Shown here: positions 1 through 6,657 of the stretch, one piece after another | How the letters are laid out: every line of letters starts with the position of its first letter | Position numbering within the stretch: the first letter of the stretch is position 1 | Assembly: GCA_021801945.1 (NCBI GenBank) | Contig: JAKABE010000074.1 | Coordinates: 1 to 10,898 of the forward strand | Origin: Acidobacteriota bacterium | Lineage (GTDB): Bacteria > Acidobacteriota > Terriglobia > Terriglobales > Acidobacteriaceae | DNA length: 10,898 nucleotides | Direction of reading: 5' to 3' | The notes under the pieces: generated by a model | The model's input: the letters and a program-made list of their open reading frames with translations, nothing else | Database searches by the model: none | Told to the model about the DNA's origin: nothing | Program-made: the position numbers and the translations under genes

Positions 1-10
1 GATTGGAGAC

Positions 11-1888
11 GTGAGCAACGGAGAGGCGCAGTTTGCGGCCGGCACTGAAGTTCACCCAGAGGCGCAAGCCCAGATGGACGCATACCGGGCCGAGACTGAG
101 ATTGAGGCCGCAGATGGAACTCTGGAAGCGAGGGGACGCTCAACCCAAAGCGCCGCAGAGGAACTGCCGGCGAGCGCCCAGTTGGCGCCGGAAGAGAGCG
201 CCGAGAGCGGCGAAGACGAGGCCGAGGCGGATCGAGAGCCGGGACCACCAGCCAGGCTCGAACGCCTGCAAAAGATTTTGTCGCAGGCCGGGGTGGCCAG
301 CCGCCGTCACGCCGAGGAGATGATTCTTGCAGGCCGAGTGATGGTGAACGGCCAGGTAGTCACACAACTCGGTTCCAAGGCTGATCCCGCGCGCGACCAC
401 ATCCGTGTGGACGGCAAGCTGCTCCACGGCGCCGAGCGCCATCGCTACTTCATCCTCAACAAACCCAAGGGGTATGTGACCACGGTCAGCGATCCCGAAG
501 GGCGGCCCACGGTGATGGAGTTCTTTACGAAGATGCGCGAGCGGCTCTATCCGGTGGGGCGGCTGGACTACCAGAGCGAAGGGCTGCTGCTCATGACCAA
601 CGACGGCGAGTTGGCCAACCAGTTGAGCAAGGCCGGCTCCGGCGTGGAAAAGACCTATCTGGTTAAGGTGGCGGGCCAGCCCAGCGAAGATGAGCTGGAG
701 CAGTTGCGCGAGGGCGTGCTCATCGAGCGCGGACAGGCCGGCTCACCCAGGGTGCGCACCGCGCCAGCGCAAATCCGCCAGATCCGCGAGGGCGACAATC
801 CATGGTATGAAGTTGTGCTCATCGAGGGCCGCAACCGCGAGCTGCGCAAGATGTTCTCGGCTATCGGGCACTTTGTGGAGAAGATTCGCCGCGTGGGCTT
901 CGGTCCGCTGGAGCTGGACCTGGAACCAGGCAACTTCCGCGAACTGACTCCGGACGAAGTGGCGGTGCTGCGGTTGACGGCCGAAGGAAAGCTTAAGCCC
1001 AAGCCGATGCGGACCGGTTCCCGATCGACGGGTGGCGGGCAGCGACGGCCAAAGACCGCGAATAGACCGCCGCAAGGAACCGGCTATGCAGCTCGGCCCC
1101 GGTTCGCCCAGCAACGGCCCCCGCGCGAAGGGAAACCGCCGCGGAAAGAACGTGGCCCGCGTGGCCAAAGCGAGTGGGAGCCGCGGGAACGGCGCTTGGG
1201 CGGAGACGCTGAGGACCGGCAGCCCCAGCGCGGCGCGAGACCTGGCTTTCGCAGGCCGCAGAGCGAGTGGACCAATGATAAACCGAAGTTCAGCGGTCAG
1301 CGGAGCGAGCGGTTTGGCAAGCGCGAAGGATTCGGCGGACGGGAAGGATTCGGCAAACGCGAAGGATTCGGCGGACGGGAAGGACTTGGCAAGCGCGAAG
1401 GATTCGGCGGACCGGAAAAGAAACGCCCAGCCGGAAGGACCGGACGATTCGGCGCCAGGCCGGCAGAGCGGCGGCCATTCCGCGATCAACCGGAGTCCGA
1501 GGCGGGGCCACGGAAGAACTTCGAGCGGCAGGGATTTGCGGGCCGGCCACAGCGGCAAGATCAAGAGGCCAGCTTCGAGGAGAGGCCACGCAGAACCTTC
1601 CGGCCTCGCATCGATCGGCCGGCGGTCGATCGGCCGGAGTTTGAACGGCCCGCGCGCCCGGCAAAGCGGTTCGGTCAGGCTCCGGGAAAACCGTTCGGCA
1701 AGGGGCCCGGCAAAGGCCGGACTGGCGGAGCCTCGGGCAGAGGATGGAATCAGACGAGCGATCGAAGCACAGGCAGGCGGGAGGGTTCCGCACCGACATT
1801 CCGCGGCCAAGGCAATCGCGGGACCGGCGCGAGGCGCAGCGGTCCGCGCCCGCCGGGCAAACCGTGGGGCGGGAAACGGCGCGGGTAG
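11..1888 (+). CDS. rluB: RluB/RsuA-type 23S rRNA pseudouridine synthase with long RG-rich tail
   Basis: The protein isomerises uridine to pseudouridine in rRNA, most likely 23S helix 80 as for RluB. Seen: an S4 RNA-binding domain at residues ~83-142 (ERLQKILSQAGVASRR), then the catalytic domain with KPKG (151-154) and GRLDYQSEGLLL (183-), whose D186 is the expected catalytic aspartate. The core ends near residue 330. The protein has 625 residues against roughly 250-300 in typical family members. The excess is a Glu/Ala-rich acidic N-terminus (1-80) and a ~295-residue tail rich in Arg, Gly, Pro, Phe and Lys. The tail includes six 6-residue repeats (FGKREG/FGGREG) and is probably disordered and RNA-binding (inference). 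The GTG at 11 has GGAG only 2 nt upstream, and the frame is open to the window edge, so the true start could lie further left. The core call is firm; RluB versus RluE/RsuA is less so. Confidence 0.88.
   Translation: MSNGEAQFAAGTEVHPEAQAQMDAYRAETEIEAADGTLEARGRSTQSAAEELPASAQLAPEESAESGEDEAEADREPGPPARLERLQKILSQAGVASRRHAEEMILAGRVMVNGQVVTQLGSKADPARDHIRVDGKLLHGAERHRYFILNKPKGYVTTVSDPEGRPTVMEFFTKMRERLYPVGRLDYQSEGLLLMTNDGELANQLSKAGSGVEKTYLVKVAGQPSEDELEQLREGVLIERGQAGSPRVRTAPAQIRQIREGDNPWYEVVLIEGRNRELRKMFSAIGHFVEKIRRVGFGPLELDLEPGNFRELTPDEVAVLRLTAEGKLKPKPMRTGSRSTGGGQRRPKTANRPPQGTGYAARPRFAQQRPPREGKPPRKERGPRGQSEWEPRERRLGGDAEDRQPQRGARPGFRRPQSEWTNDKPKFSGQRSERFGKREGFGGREGFGKREGFGGREGLGKREGFGGPEKKRPAGRTGRFGARPAERRPFRDQPESEAGPRKNFERQGFAGRPQRQDQEASFEERPRRTFRPRIDRPAVDRPEFERPARPAKRFGQAPGKPFGKGPGKGRTGGASGRGWNQTSDRSTGRREGSAPTFRGQGNRGTGARRSGPRPPGKPWGGKRRG
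1313..1420 (+). repeat. Six tandem 18-bp in-frame repeats in the rluB tail
   Basis: Six consecutive 18-bp units lie exactly in frame and alternate FGKREG and FGGREG; the fifth begins with Leu and the sixth ends PEK. Adjacent pairs form a 36-bp higher-order unit that is nearly identical at the DNA level, for example 1331-1348 and 1367-1384 are the same. This suggests recent slippage or unequal exchange. Because 18 is a multiple of three, copy-number change would lengthen or shorten the basic tail without breaking the frame. Confidence 0.9.
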
Positions 1889-1910
1889 AGGCTTGTCCAG
1901 CGTGCCTTGA

Positions 1911-1938
1911 CAGGCTCCGCGAAGGATTGGCGAGCCTG
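1911..1938 (+). terminator. Weak hairpin downstream of rluB
   Basis: CAGGCTC (1911-1917) pairs perfectly with GAGCCTG (1932-1938) across a 14-nt loop, 22 bases after the rluB stop. No U-run follows, so if it ends transcription it is not a classical intrinsic terminator. It may simply be a 3' stabilising stem. Confidence 0.3.
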
Positions 1939-2010
1939 GTGCTATCTATTGGATCGGGACTGTTTCGCAAGTACTCCCCACTTCCCTTCAACCTGAAGGA
2001 CAGAGCAGCG

Positions 2011-2015
2011 AGGAG
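2011..2015 (+). promoter_or_regulatory. Shine-Dalgarno AGGAG of the 2-hydroxyacid dehydrogenase
   Basis: AGGAG lies 5 nt before the ATG at 2021. It fixes that start and argues against the overlapping 269-codon frame that begins inside rluB. Confidence 0.75.
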
Positions 2016-2020
2016 ACTCC

Positions 2021-2980
2021 ATGAGCCGTCAGCCGCTGGTGCTGGTTTTGGCGCAACAAGCAGACCGGCAGTTCGAGATGCTGAAGGGCCTGCCGCATGT
2101 GATCGGCAATCAACCCGAGGACTTCATGGAAGCCGCCAAGGAGGCCAGCGTCATTGTGAACTGGACGGGGCGGCGCGAGGTGGTGCGCTCGGTATTCCTG
2201 ATGGCCCCCAAGGTGCGCTGGGTCCACTCAATCGCTGCCGGATTGGACAATCTGCTCTTTCCGGAGCTGGTGGAAAGCGAGGTTCCGCTCACCAATGGCA
2301 GCGGGGTCTTTTCGGATGCGCTGGGCGAGTTTGCGCTGGGCGCGATGCTTTACTTCGCCAAGGATTTCCGACGCCTGCTACGCAACCAGGCAGCGCGCCG
2401 GTGGGAGCCGTTCGACGTGGACGAGATCGCCGGGCAAACCCTCGGCATCGTGGGCTACGGCAGCATCGGCCGGGCCGTGGCCTGGCGCGCCCATGCCATG
2501 GGGATGCGTGTGCACGCTTTCCGCCGGCGATCCAACCTGGCGGTTACCGATGAGGTGGTCGAGCAGTTCTACGGCGCGGACGACCTCACCAAGATGCTCA
2601 GCCGCTCGGATTACGTGGCCGTCTGCCTGCCGCTCACGCCGGAGACCCGGCACATGATCTCCGACGCCGAGTTCGCGGCCATGAAGGCGAGCGCCATCTT
2701 CATCAACGTTGGGCGCGGGCCGGTGGTCGATCAGGCGGCGCTGGTCCGGGCGCTCATGGAGCGCAAGATCGCCGGCGCGGGCCTGGACGTCTTTGAAACC
2801 GAGCCGCTGCCTGAGGACGATCCCATCTTCCAGTTCGAGAACGTGCTCATCTCGCCGCACAGCGCCGACCGCACCAGAGAGTGGCTGGACAACGCCATGC
2901 GCTTCTTCCTGGAGCAGTACGAGCGCTTCAGAAACGGAGAGCAACTCAAGAACATCGTGAACAAAAGGCAGGGCTATTGA
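2021..2980 (+). CDS. D-isomer specific 2-hydroxyacid dehydrogenase family protein
   Basis: An NAD(P)-dependent cytoplasmic oxidoreductase interconverting a 2-keto acid and a D-2-hydroxy acid; the substrate cannot be told from sequence. Seen in 319 residues, normal for the family: the dinucleotide-binding motif GYGSIG (145-150), followed by Arg-rich HAFRRRS, where acidic residues would favour NAD, so NADP use is possible (inference). The catalytic set is R232 in NVGRGPVVD, the Glu of DVFETEPLP (about E261) and H280 in ISPHSA. The C-terminal segment returns to the substrate-binding domain (NAMRFFLEQYERF). The ATG has a good Shine-Dalgarno. msrA follows 58 bp downstream on the same strand with no terminator between them, so co-transcription is plausible. 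Glyoxylate/hydroxypyruvate reductase-like or phosphoglycerate dehydrogenase-like roles are both possible. Confidence 0.9.
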   Translation: MSRQPLVLVLAQQADRQFEMLKGLPHVIGNQPEDFMEAAKEASVIVNWTGRREVVRSVFLMAPKVRWVHSIAAGLDNLLFPELVESEVPLTNGSGVFSDALGEFALGAMLYFAKDFRRLLRNQAARRWEPFDVDEIAGQTLGIVGYGSIGRAVAWRAHAMGMRVHAFRRRSNLAVTDEVVEQFYGADDLTKMLSRSDYVAVCLPLTPETRHMISDAEFAAMKASAIFINVGRGPVVDQAALVRALMERKIAGAGLDVFETEPLPEDDPIFQFENVLISPHSADRTREWLDNAMRFFLEQYERFRNGEQLKNIVNKRQGY

Positions 2981-3038
2981 ACGGAGAGCGGGAAGAGACG
3001 GAGGAATTGCGATCCTAATTCCCTTCCCTCGCATCTGA

Positions 3039-3524
3039 ATGGCTATGAGCCAGGAAAAAGCGACATTTGGAGCCGGGTGCTTTTGGGGTGTGGAGGCGAA
3101 GTTCGCTGCGATGCCCGGCGTAACGGCCACTGCCGTGGGCTACGAGGGCGGCACGCTCGACCACCCCAGCTATAAGGACGTGTGCACCGACCAGACCGGC
3201 CACGCCGAGGTGGTCGAAGTCGACTTCGACCCTGCCGCGATCAGCTATGAGCAGTTGCTCAACGCCTTCTTCGCGCTCCACGATCCCACCACGCTCAACC
3301 GCCAGGGCCCGGACTGGGGCACGCAGTACCGCTCGGTCGTCTTCTTCCACTCGCCCGAGCAGGAGGCGCAGGCGCGGGCCAAGATCGAAGAGCTGACCGC
3401 AGCCGACCGCTACAAACCCAAGCGCATCGTCACCCAGGTCGTGCCCGCACAGACCTTTTGGCGTGCCGAGGAGTACCACCAGCGGTACCTGGAAAAGCGC
3501 GGGCTGGCACAGTGCCATATATAA
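3039..3524 (+). CDS. msrA: Peptide-methionine (S)-S-oxide reductase MsrA
   Basis: MsrA reduces the S epimer of methionine sulfoxide in proteins and free methionine, using thioredoxin-recycled cysteines. Seen: the signature GCFWG with nucleophile C14, the conserved block YKDVCTDQTGHAEVVEVDFDP (45-65) with E57 as the likely acid, the PDWGTQYRS block (91-99), and the C-terminal AEEYHQRYLEKRG followed by C159, a likely resolving cysteine. At 161 residues it is the short, single-domain form without a fused MsrB and without a signal peptide, so it is cytoplasmic. An in-frame TGA sits directly before the ATG at 3039, so translation begins there or at the ATG at 3045. Neither has a clear Shine-Dalgarno at normal spacing; GAGGA at 3001-3005 is too far away. 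Confidence 0.95.
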   Translation: MAMSQEKATFGAGCFWGVEAKFAAMPGVTATAVGYEGGTLDHPSYKDVCTDQTGHAEVVEVDFDPAAISYEQLLNAFFALHDPTTLNRQGPDWGTQYRSVVFFHSPEQEAQARAKIEELTAADRYKPKRIVTQVVPAQTFWRAEEYHQRYLEKRGLAQCHI

Positions 3525-3559
3525 CGGCCCTTAGGCTGAGGTTGCGCCTCACTGGGCCG
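3525..3559 (+). other. Nested stem-loop immediately after msrA
   Basis: CGGCCC (3525-3530) pairs with GGGCCG (3554-3559), enclosing TGAGG (3537-3541) with CCTCA (3547-3551). It begins on the base after the msrA stop codon. No T-run follows, so it is more likely an mRNA 3' stabilising stem or a Rho-linked structure than an intrinsic terminator. Confidence 0.45.
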
Positions 3560-3614
3560 ATGGTGCCGTGCGGCGACCGTGTGGAGATTAGGTGATCGCC
3601 GGCATTGAATCGGC

Positions 3615-3644
3615 AAAAGGCCTCGCTTCGGGCGGGGCTTTTCT
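3615..3644 (+). terminator. Intrinsic (bidirectional-looking) terminator between msrA and the Nmad pair
   Basis: AAAAG (3615-3619) pairs with CTTTT (3638-3642), and CCTCGC (3621-3626) pairs with GCGGGG (3632-3637), with one bulged G and a TTCGG loop. The T-run on the + side and the A-run on the other side fit a two-way terminator. It insulates the msrA unit from the downstream Nmad operon. Confidence 0.75.
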
Positions 3645-3663
3645 GCGTTGTTGGGACGAGCTG

Positions 3664-3669
3664 TACAAT
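3664..3669 (+). promoter_or_regulatory. Candidate -10 box (TACAAT) of the Nmad operon
   Basis: TACAAT matches five of six bases of the sigma-70 -10 consensus and lies just after the terminator and 15-21 bases before the possible start codons. The hexamer 17 nt upstream (TTCTGC) is a poor -35, so the call rests on position and the -10 alone. It would give a very short leader. Confidence 0.3.
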
Positions 3670-3689
3670 CGGTGCCGGGGCGTATGACT

Positions 3690-4322
3690 ATGAAGCTGTT
3701 CTCCTATGTTGTTACGCACGATACCGGCTTTTCGCCGAACCCGTTCCATGGTTATTGCACGCTTGCTTGTTGCAAGCCTGCGATTCGCCGTACAGCGCAA
3801 AAGGGAGATTGGATTATCGGTCTTACCGCGAAATCAAAGGGCAACCGCATTGTCTATATGATGCAAGTGGATGAGGTCGAGGGGCTCGGCGAATATTGGT
3901 TTGACAGGCGCTTCGAGCGAAAGAAGCCGCAGTTCAATGGAGATCTAGCGCAGAGATGCGGCGACAATATCTACGAACCTAAAGACAAGGGCCGCTTCCA
4001 CCAAATTCCTTCACTGCACTCCGACGAAAAATGCATTGCTCGCGAGAACGCCGAAACGAAGATTCGGGATTTGTCAGGGAGGAATGTTCTGATCTCGGAG
4101 AGCTTTGCTTATTTTGGCGATTGTGCACGAGATCTGCCGCGTGGATTGAGATCGTTGATCGTCGAACGCGGTCATCGCTGTCGCTTTTCAGAGGAGGTTT
4201 TGACTGAATTCATCTCCTTTGTGAAGACCCTTCGCTTCGGTGTCTACGCAGCGCCGACAAAATGGAAAACCGGCGACGACTCATGGAAACGTGCATCCGG
4301 CACATGGCTGGTTCACGAATGA
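3690..4322 (+). CDS. Nmad2-type protein (nucleotide modification associated domain 2)
   Basis: I recognise the N-terminal block SYVVTHDTGFSPNPFHGYC, followed by TLACCKPAIRRTA and KGDWIIG, as the hallmark of the Nmad2 family. That family was predicted by comparative genomics to act with enzymes that make modified DNA bases; its reaction is unknown. The ORF opens at 3648, but the family N-terminus matches the ATG at 3690 (210 residues) or 3684 (two more). Seen: no signal peptide or membrane segment; cysteines at 23, 27, 28, 90, 115, 145 and 164; and GDWIIG (39-44) followed by the beta-like RIVYMMQVDEV, which recalls PUA/EVE-like barrels (inference). The stop overlaps the next start as ATGA, so the two genes are translationally coupled. 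A/T is visibly commoner here than in neighbouring genes, suggesting horizontal transfer. The family call is good; the function is unproven. Confidence 0.78.
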   Translation: MKLFSYVVTHDTGFSPNPFHGYCTLACCKPAIRRTAQKGDWIIGLTAKSKGNRIVYMMQVDEVEGLGEYWFDRRFERKKPQFNGDLAQRCGDNIYEPKDKGRFHQIPSLHSDEKCIARENAETKIRDLSGRNVLISESFAYFGDCARDLPRGLRSLIVERGHRCRFSEEVLTEFISFVKTLRFGVYAAPTKWKTGDDSWKRASGTWLVHE

Positions 4323-5194
4323 AGATCATTTTGAGCCGAAAGGGCTTTGATTCAGGCTCCGGGGGAGTCCCCAGCCCCATTTTTCCTGACGGCCAGCTTC
4401 TCTCGCTGCCAATTCCAGATAAATCATCGAAGATCACCTACAAACGCCTTTCAGGGAATAGTTGGGCGACGGTGGCTGAGCTTATTGGCGATCTAAAAGC
4501 GCACAGGCCCAATCACGGAGAATTGAAGACGGACGATGGGGCGCATTTAGACCCTGATCTCGAGCAGAGTCGATTACCAAGGAAGCCAGGTTGGCGACCG
4601 CTCTTCGGGCAAGCAGATTCTGCTCAGAGTCATCTGCAGAACCACGGCGTGGACCGCGGCGATATATTTCTATTCTTCGGTCTCTTTCGAGCGGTTGAGA
4701 AGGTTGATGGCCACTGGCGTTATCTGCAGCACCAGCAACAGAAACATGTCATTTGGGGCTGGTTCCAAATTGACGAACTGATTGATCTCCGACAGCGGAG
4801 GCCAGACTGGAATTGGGCGTGGTACCATCCACATTTTTCTCTGGAGACACGTTCAAAAAACGTGCTGTATGTGGCGAAGAGGAGTCTGGAATTACCAGGC
4901 CTGACGGCGTGCAATCTCCCAGGTGCAGGAACATTTCCGCAGATTATGCCTGATTTGCAGCTAACAAGGCCGGGGTCTAAACTAGTTAGCTGTTGGTTGC
5001 TTCCAAAGTGGATTCATCCATGTGGTCGAAGATCGGTTCTGACGTACCACAGAAATCCGTCGCGCTGGGGGACCACGCTAGGCGGGACGATCCTTTCCAC
5101 TGTTGGCCGCGGCCAGGAGTTTGTCCTGGATTGCAGCGACTATCCGGAGGCCCTCAATTGGTTAACGGATCTCGTGGAACGATGTAGCCATTGA
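4319..5194 (+). CDS. Nmad3-type protein (nucleotide modification associated domain 3)
   Basis: The N-terminus MKIILSRKGFDSGSGGVPSP, then IFPDGQLLSLPIPD, matches the Nmad3 family as I know it, another domain predicted from gene neighbourhoods to serve DNA base modification, with no demonstrated activity. The upstream in-frame ATG at 4262 would add 19 residues that overlap the previous gene. The ATG at 4319 gives the family N-terminus and an ATGA overlap with the Nmad2 stop, so I choose it (291 residues). Seen: an LDPDLE acidic motif (77-82), GDIFLFFGLFR (114-124) paired with HVIWGWFQIDE (143-153), the aromatic WNWAWYHPHF (164-173), and WLLPKWIHP (226-234) followed by LTYHRNPSRW. No signal peptide or membrane helix is visible. 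One 60-nt line in this gene (4741-4800) counts 29 G/C, against 42 of 60 in a murJ line (8461-8520). Confidence 0.75.
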   Translation: MKIILSRKGFDSGSGGVPSPIFPDGQLLSLPIPDKSSKITYKRLSGNSWATVAELIGDLKAHRPNHGELKTDDGAHLDPDLEQSRLPRKPGWRPLFGQADSAQSHLQNHGVDRGDIFLFFGLFRAVEKVDGHWRYLQHQQQKHVIWGWFQIDELIDLRQRRPDWNWAWYHPHFSLETRSKNVLYVAKRSLELPGLTACNLPGAGTFPQIMPDLQLTRPGSKLVSCWLLPKWIHPCGRRSVLTYHRNPSRWGTTLGGTILSTVGRGQEFVLDCSDYPEALNWLTDLVERCSH

Positions 5195-5218
5195 GACCAG
5201 TTTGCATGTGGGTCACGC

Positions 5219-5548
5219 CTACAGTATCGCCTCAAACCCCTTGCGCCGGATCACGTTCAGCAGCGCCAGCGCTGGTCCTTTGGGCTGCTTGATTCCCCGC
5301 TCCAACTGCGAGATATAGCCGGGTGTGAGATTGAGGTAGCGGGCGAATGCAGCCTGGCTCACCCTGGCGCGCTCACGAATCCTGCGAATTTCCGTGGGAC
5401 TAATGGGCTTGGACGCATTGAGGGCCTGAGCACCGAGAAGACGAACAGTGATCTTTTCATGGGTGGCCTTGTCCATGAGGCCGCTGCGATATTGGTCGCC
5501 GGCCATTTCAAGAATCGCTTTGGACAATTTGCTAACCTTCTTCGCCAT
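5219..5548 (-). CDS. XRE-family antitoxin-like transcriptional regulator (orphan)
   Basis: A 109-residue protein with a C-terminal helix-turn-helix: IRRIRERARVSQAAFARYLN, then LTPGYISQLERGIKQPKGP. This is the layout of antitoxins paired with RelE-type toxins, in which the antitoxin represses its own operon and neutralises the toxin. The N-terminus (KLSKAILEMAGDQYRSGLMD) is helical and could contact a toxin. A TTG at 5554 is possible as a start, but AGGAGG at 5555-5560 is 6 nt from the ATG at 5548, so I choose the ATG. No intact toxin gene lies upstream, only a ~27-codon remnant. The gene ends 24 bp from the convergent Nmad3 gene. It could serve as a stand-alone regulator or as a protective antitoxin for a toxin elsewhere. 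Confidence 0.85.
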   Translation of the reverse strand: MAKKVSKLSKAILEMAGDQYRSGLMDKATHEKITVRLLGAQALNASKPISPTEIRRIRERARVSQAAFARYLNLTPGYISQLERGIKQPKGPALALLNVIRRKGFEAIL

Positions 5549-5615
5549 TTTCAACCTCCTCTAGATTGCCAGCCTCGGTCTCCCCGCGAATCGTCTTTGC
5601 GACAGCGTACAACGC
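5532..5615 (-). pseudogene. Probable C-terminal remnant of a RelE-like toxin
   Basis: In the minus-strand frame upstream of the antitoxin, a 27-codon open stretch ends AGNLEEVENGEEG before TAG at 5532-5534. That stop lies 17 nt inside the antitoxin gene, the tight overlap usual for a toxin stop and antitoxin start. The pattern of Ala/Lys helix, then aGxLxEV, resembles the C-terminus of RelE/ParE toxins that precede this kind of XRE antitoxin. The rest of the toxin is absent: the S9 peptidase stop codon (5617-5619) lies directly upstream. The identification rests on a short peptide and on context. Confidence 0.42.
5555..5560 (-). promoter_or_regulatory. Shine-Dalgarno AGGAGG of the antitoxin gene
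   Basis: AGGAGG on the minus strand is 6 nt upstream of the ATG at 5548 and immediately abuts the alternative TTG at 5554, so it decides in favour of the ATG. It lies within the toxin-remnant frame, as expected for a coupled toxin-antitoxin operon. Confidence 0.75.
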
Positions 5616-5616
5616 G

Positions 5617-6644
<1,028 letters not shown>

Positions 6645-6648
<4 letters not shown>

Positions 6649-6657
6649 GTTGTCAGG
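6645..6657 (-). other. Single-base deletion frameshift in the S9 peptidase gene
   Basis: On the minus strand the upstream frame reads CGC CTG ACA ACG TGA, while the downstream frame reads GAC AAC GTG AAG. Adding one G after CTG gives R-L-D-N-V-K-T-E-I-T, which joins both halves into a continuous S9A sequence. There is no slippery heptamer of the programmed-frameshift kind. It is either a real mutation or a sequencing/assembly error. Confidence 0.8.

Noticed and set aside
743..1810. 355-codon open frame on the minus strand across the rluB tail
   Set aside because: It is antisense to a low-complexity Arg/Gly tail whose codons leave the other frames open; the translation shows no domain and no ribosome binding site.
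1744..2553. 269-codon + frame overlapping the rluB end and the dehydrogenase
   Set aside because: It spans two well-supported genes in another frame, and its residues are Arg/Gly/Ala-rich shadow sequence.
4262..4318. Upstream ATG for the Nmad3 gene
   Set aside because: It would add 19 non-family residues inside the Nmad2 gene; the ATGA overlap at 4319 fits the family N-terminus.
3525..5616. Integrative element with attachment sites
   Set aside because: No integrase, tRNA or matching flanking direct repeats were found at the islet borders.
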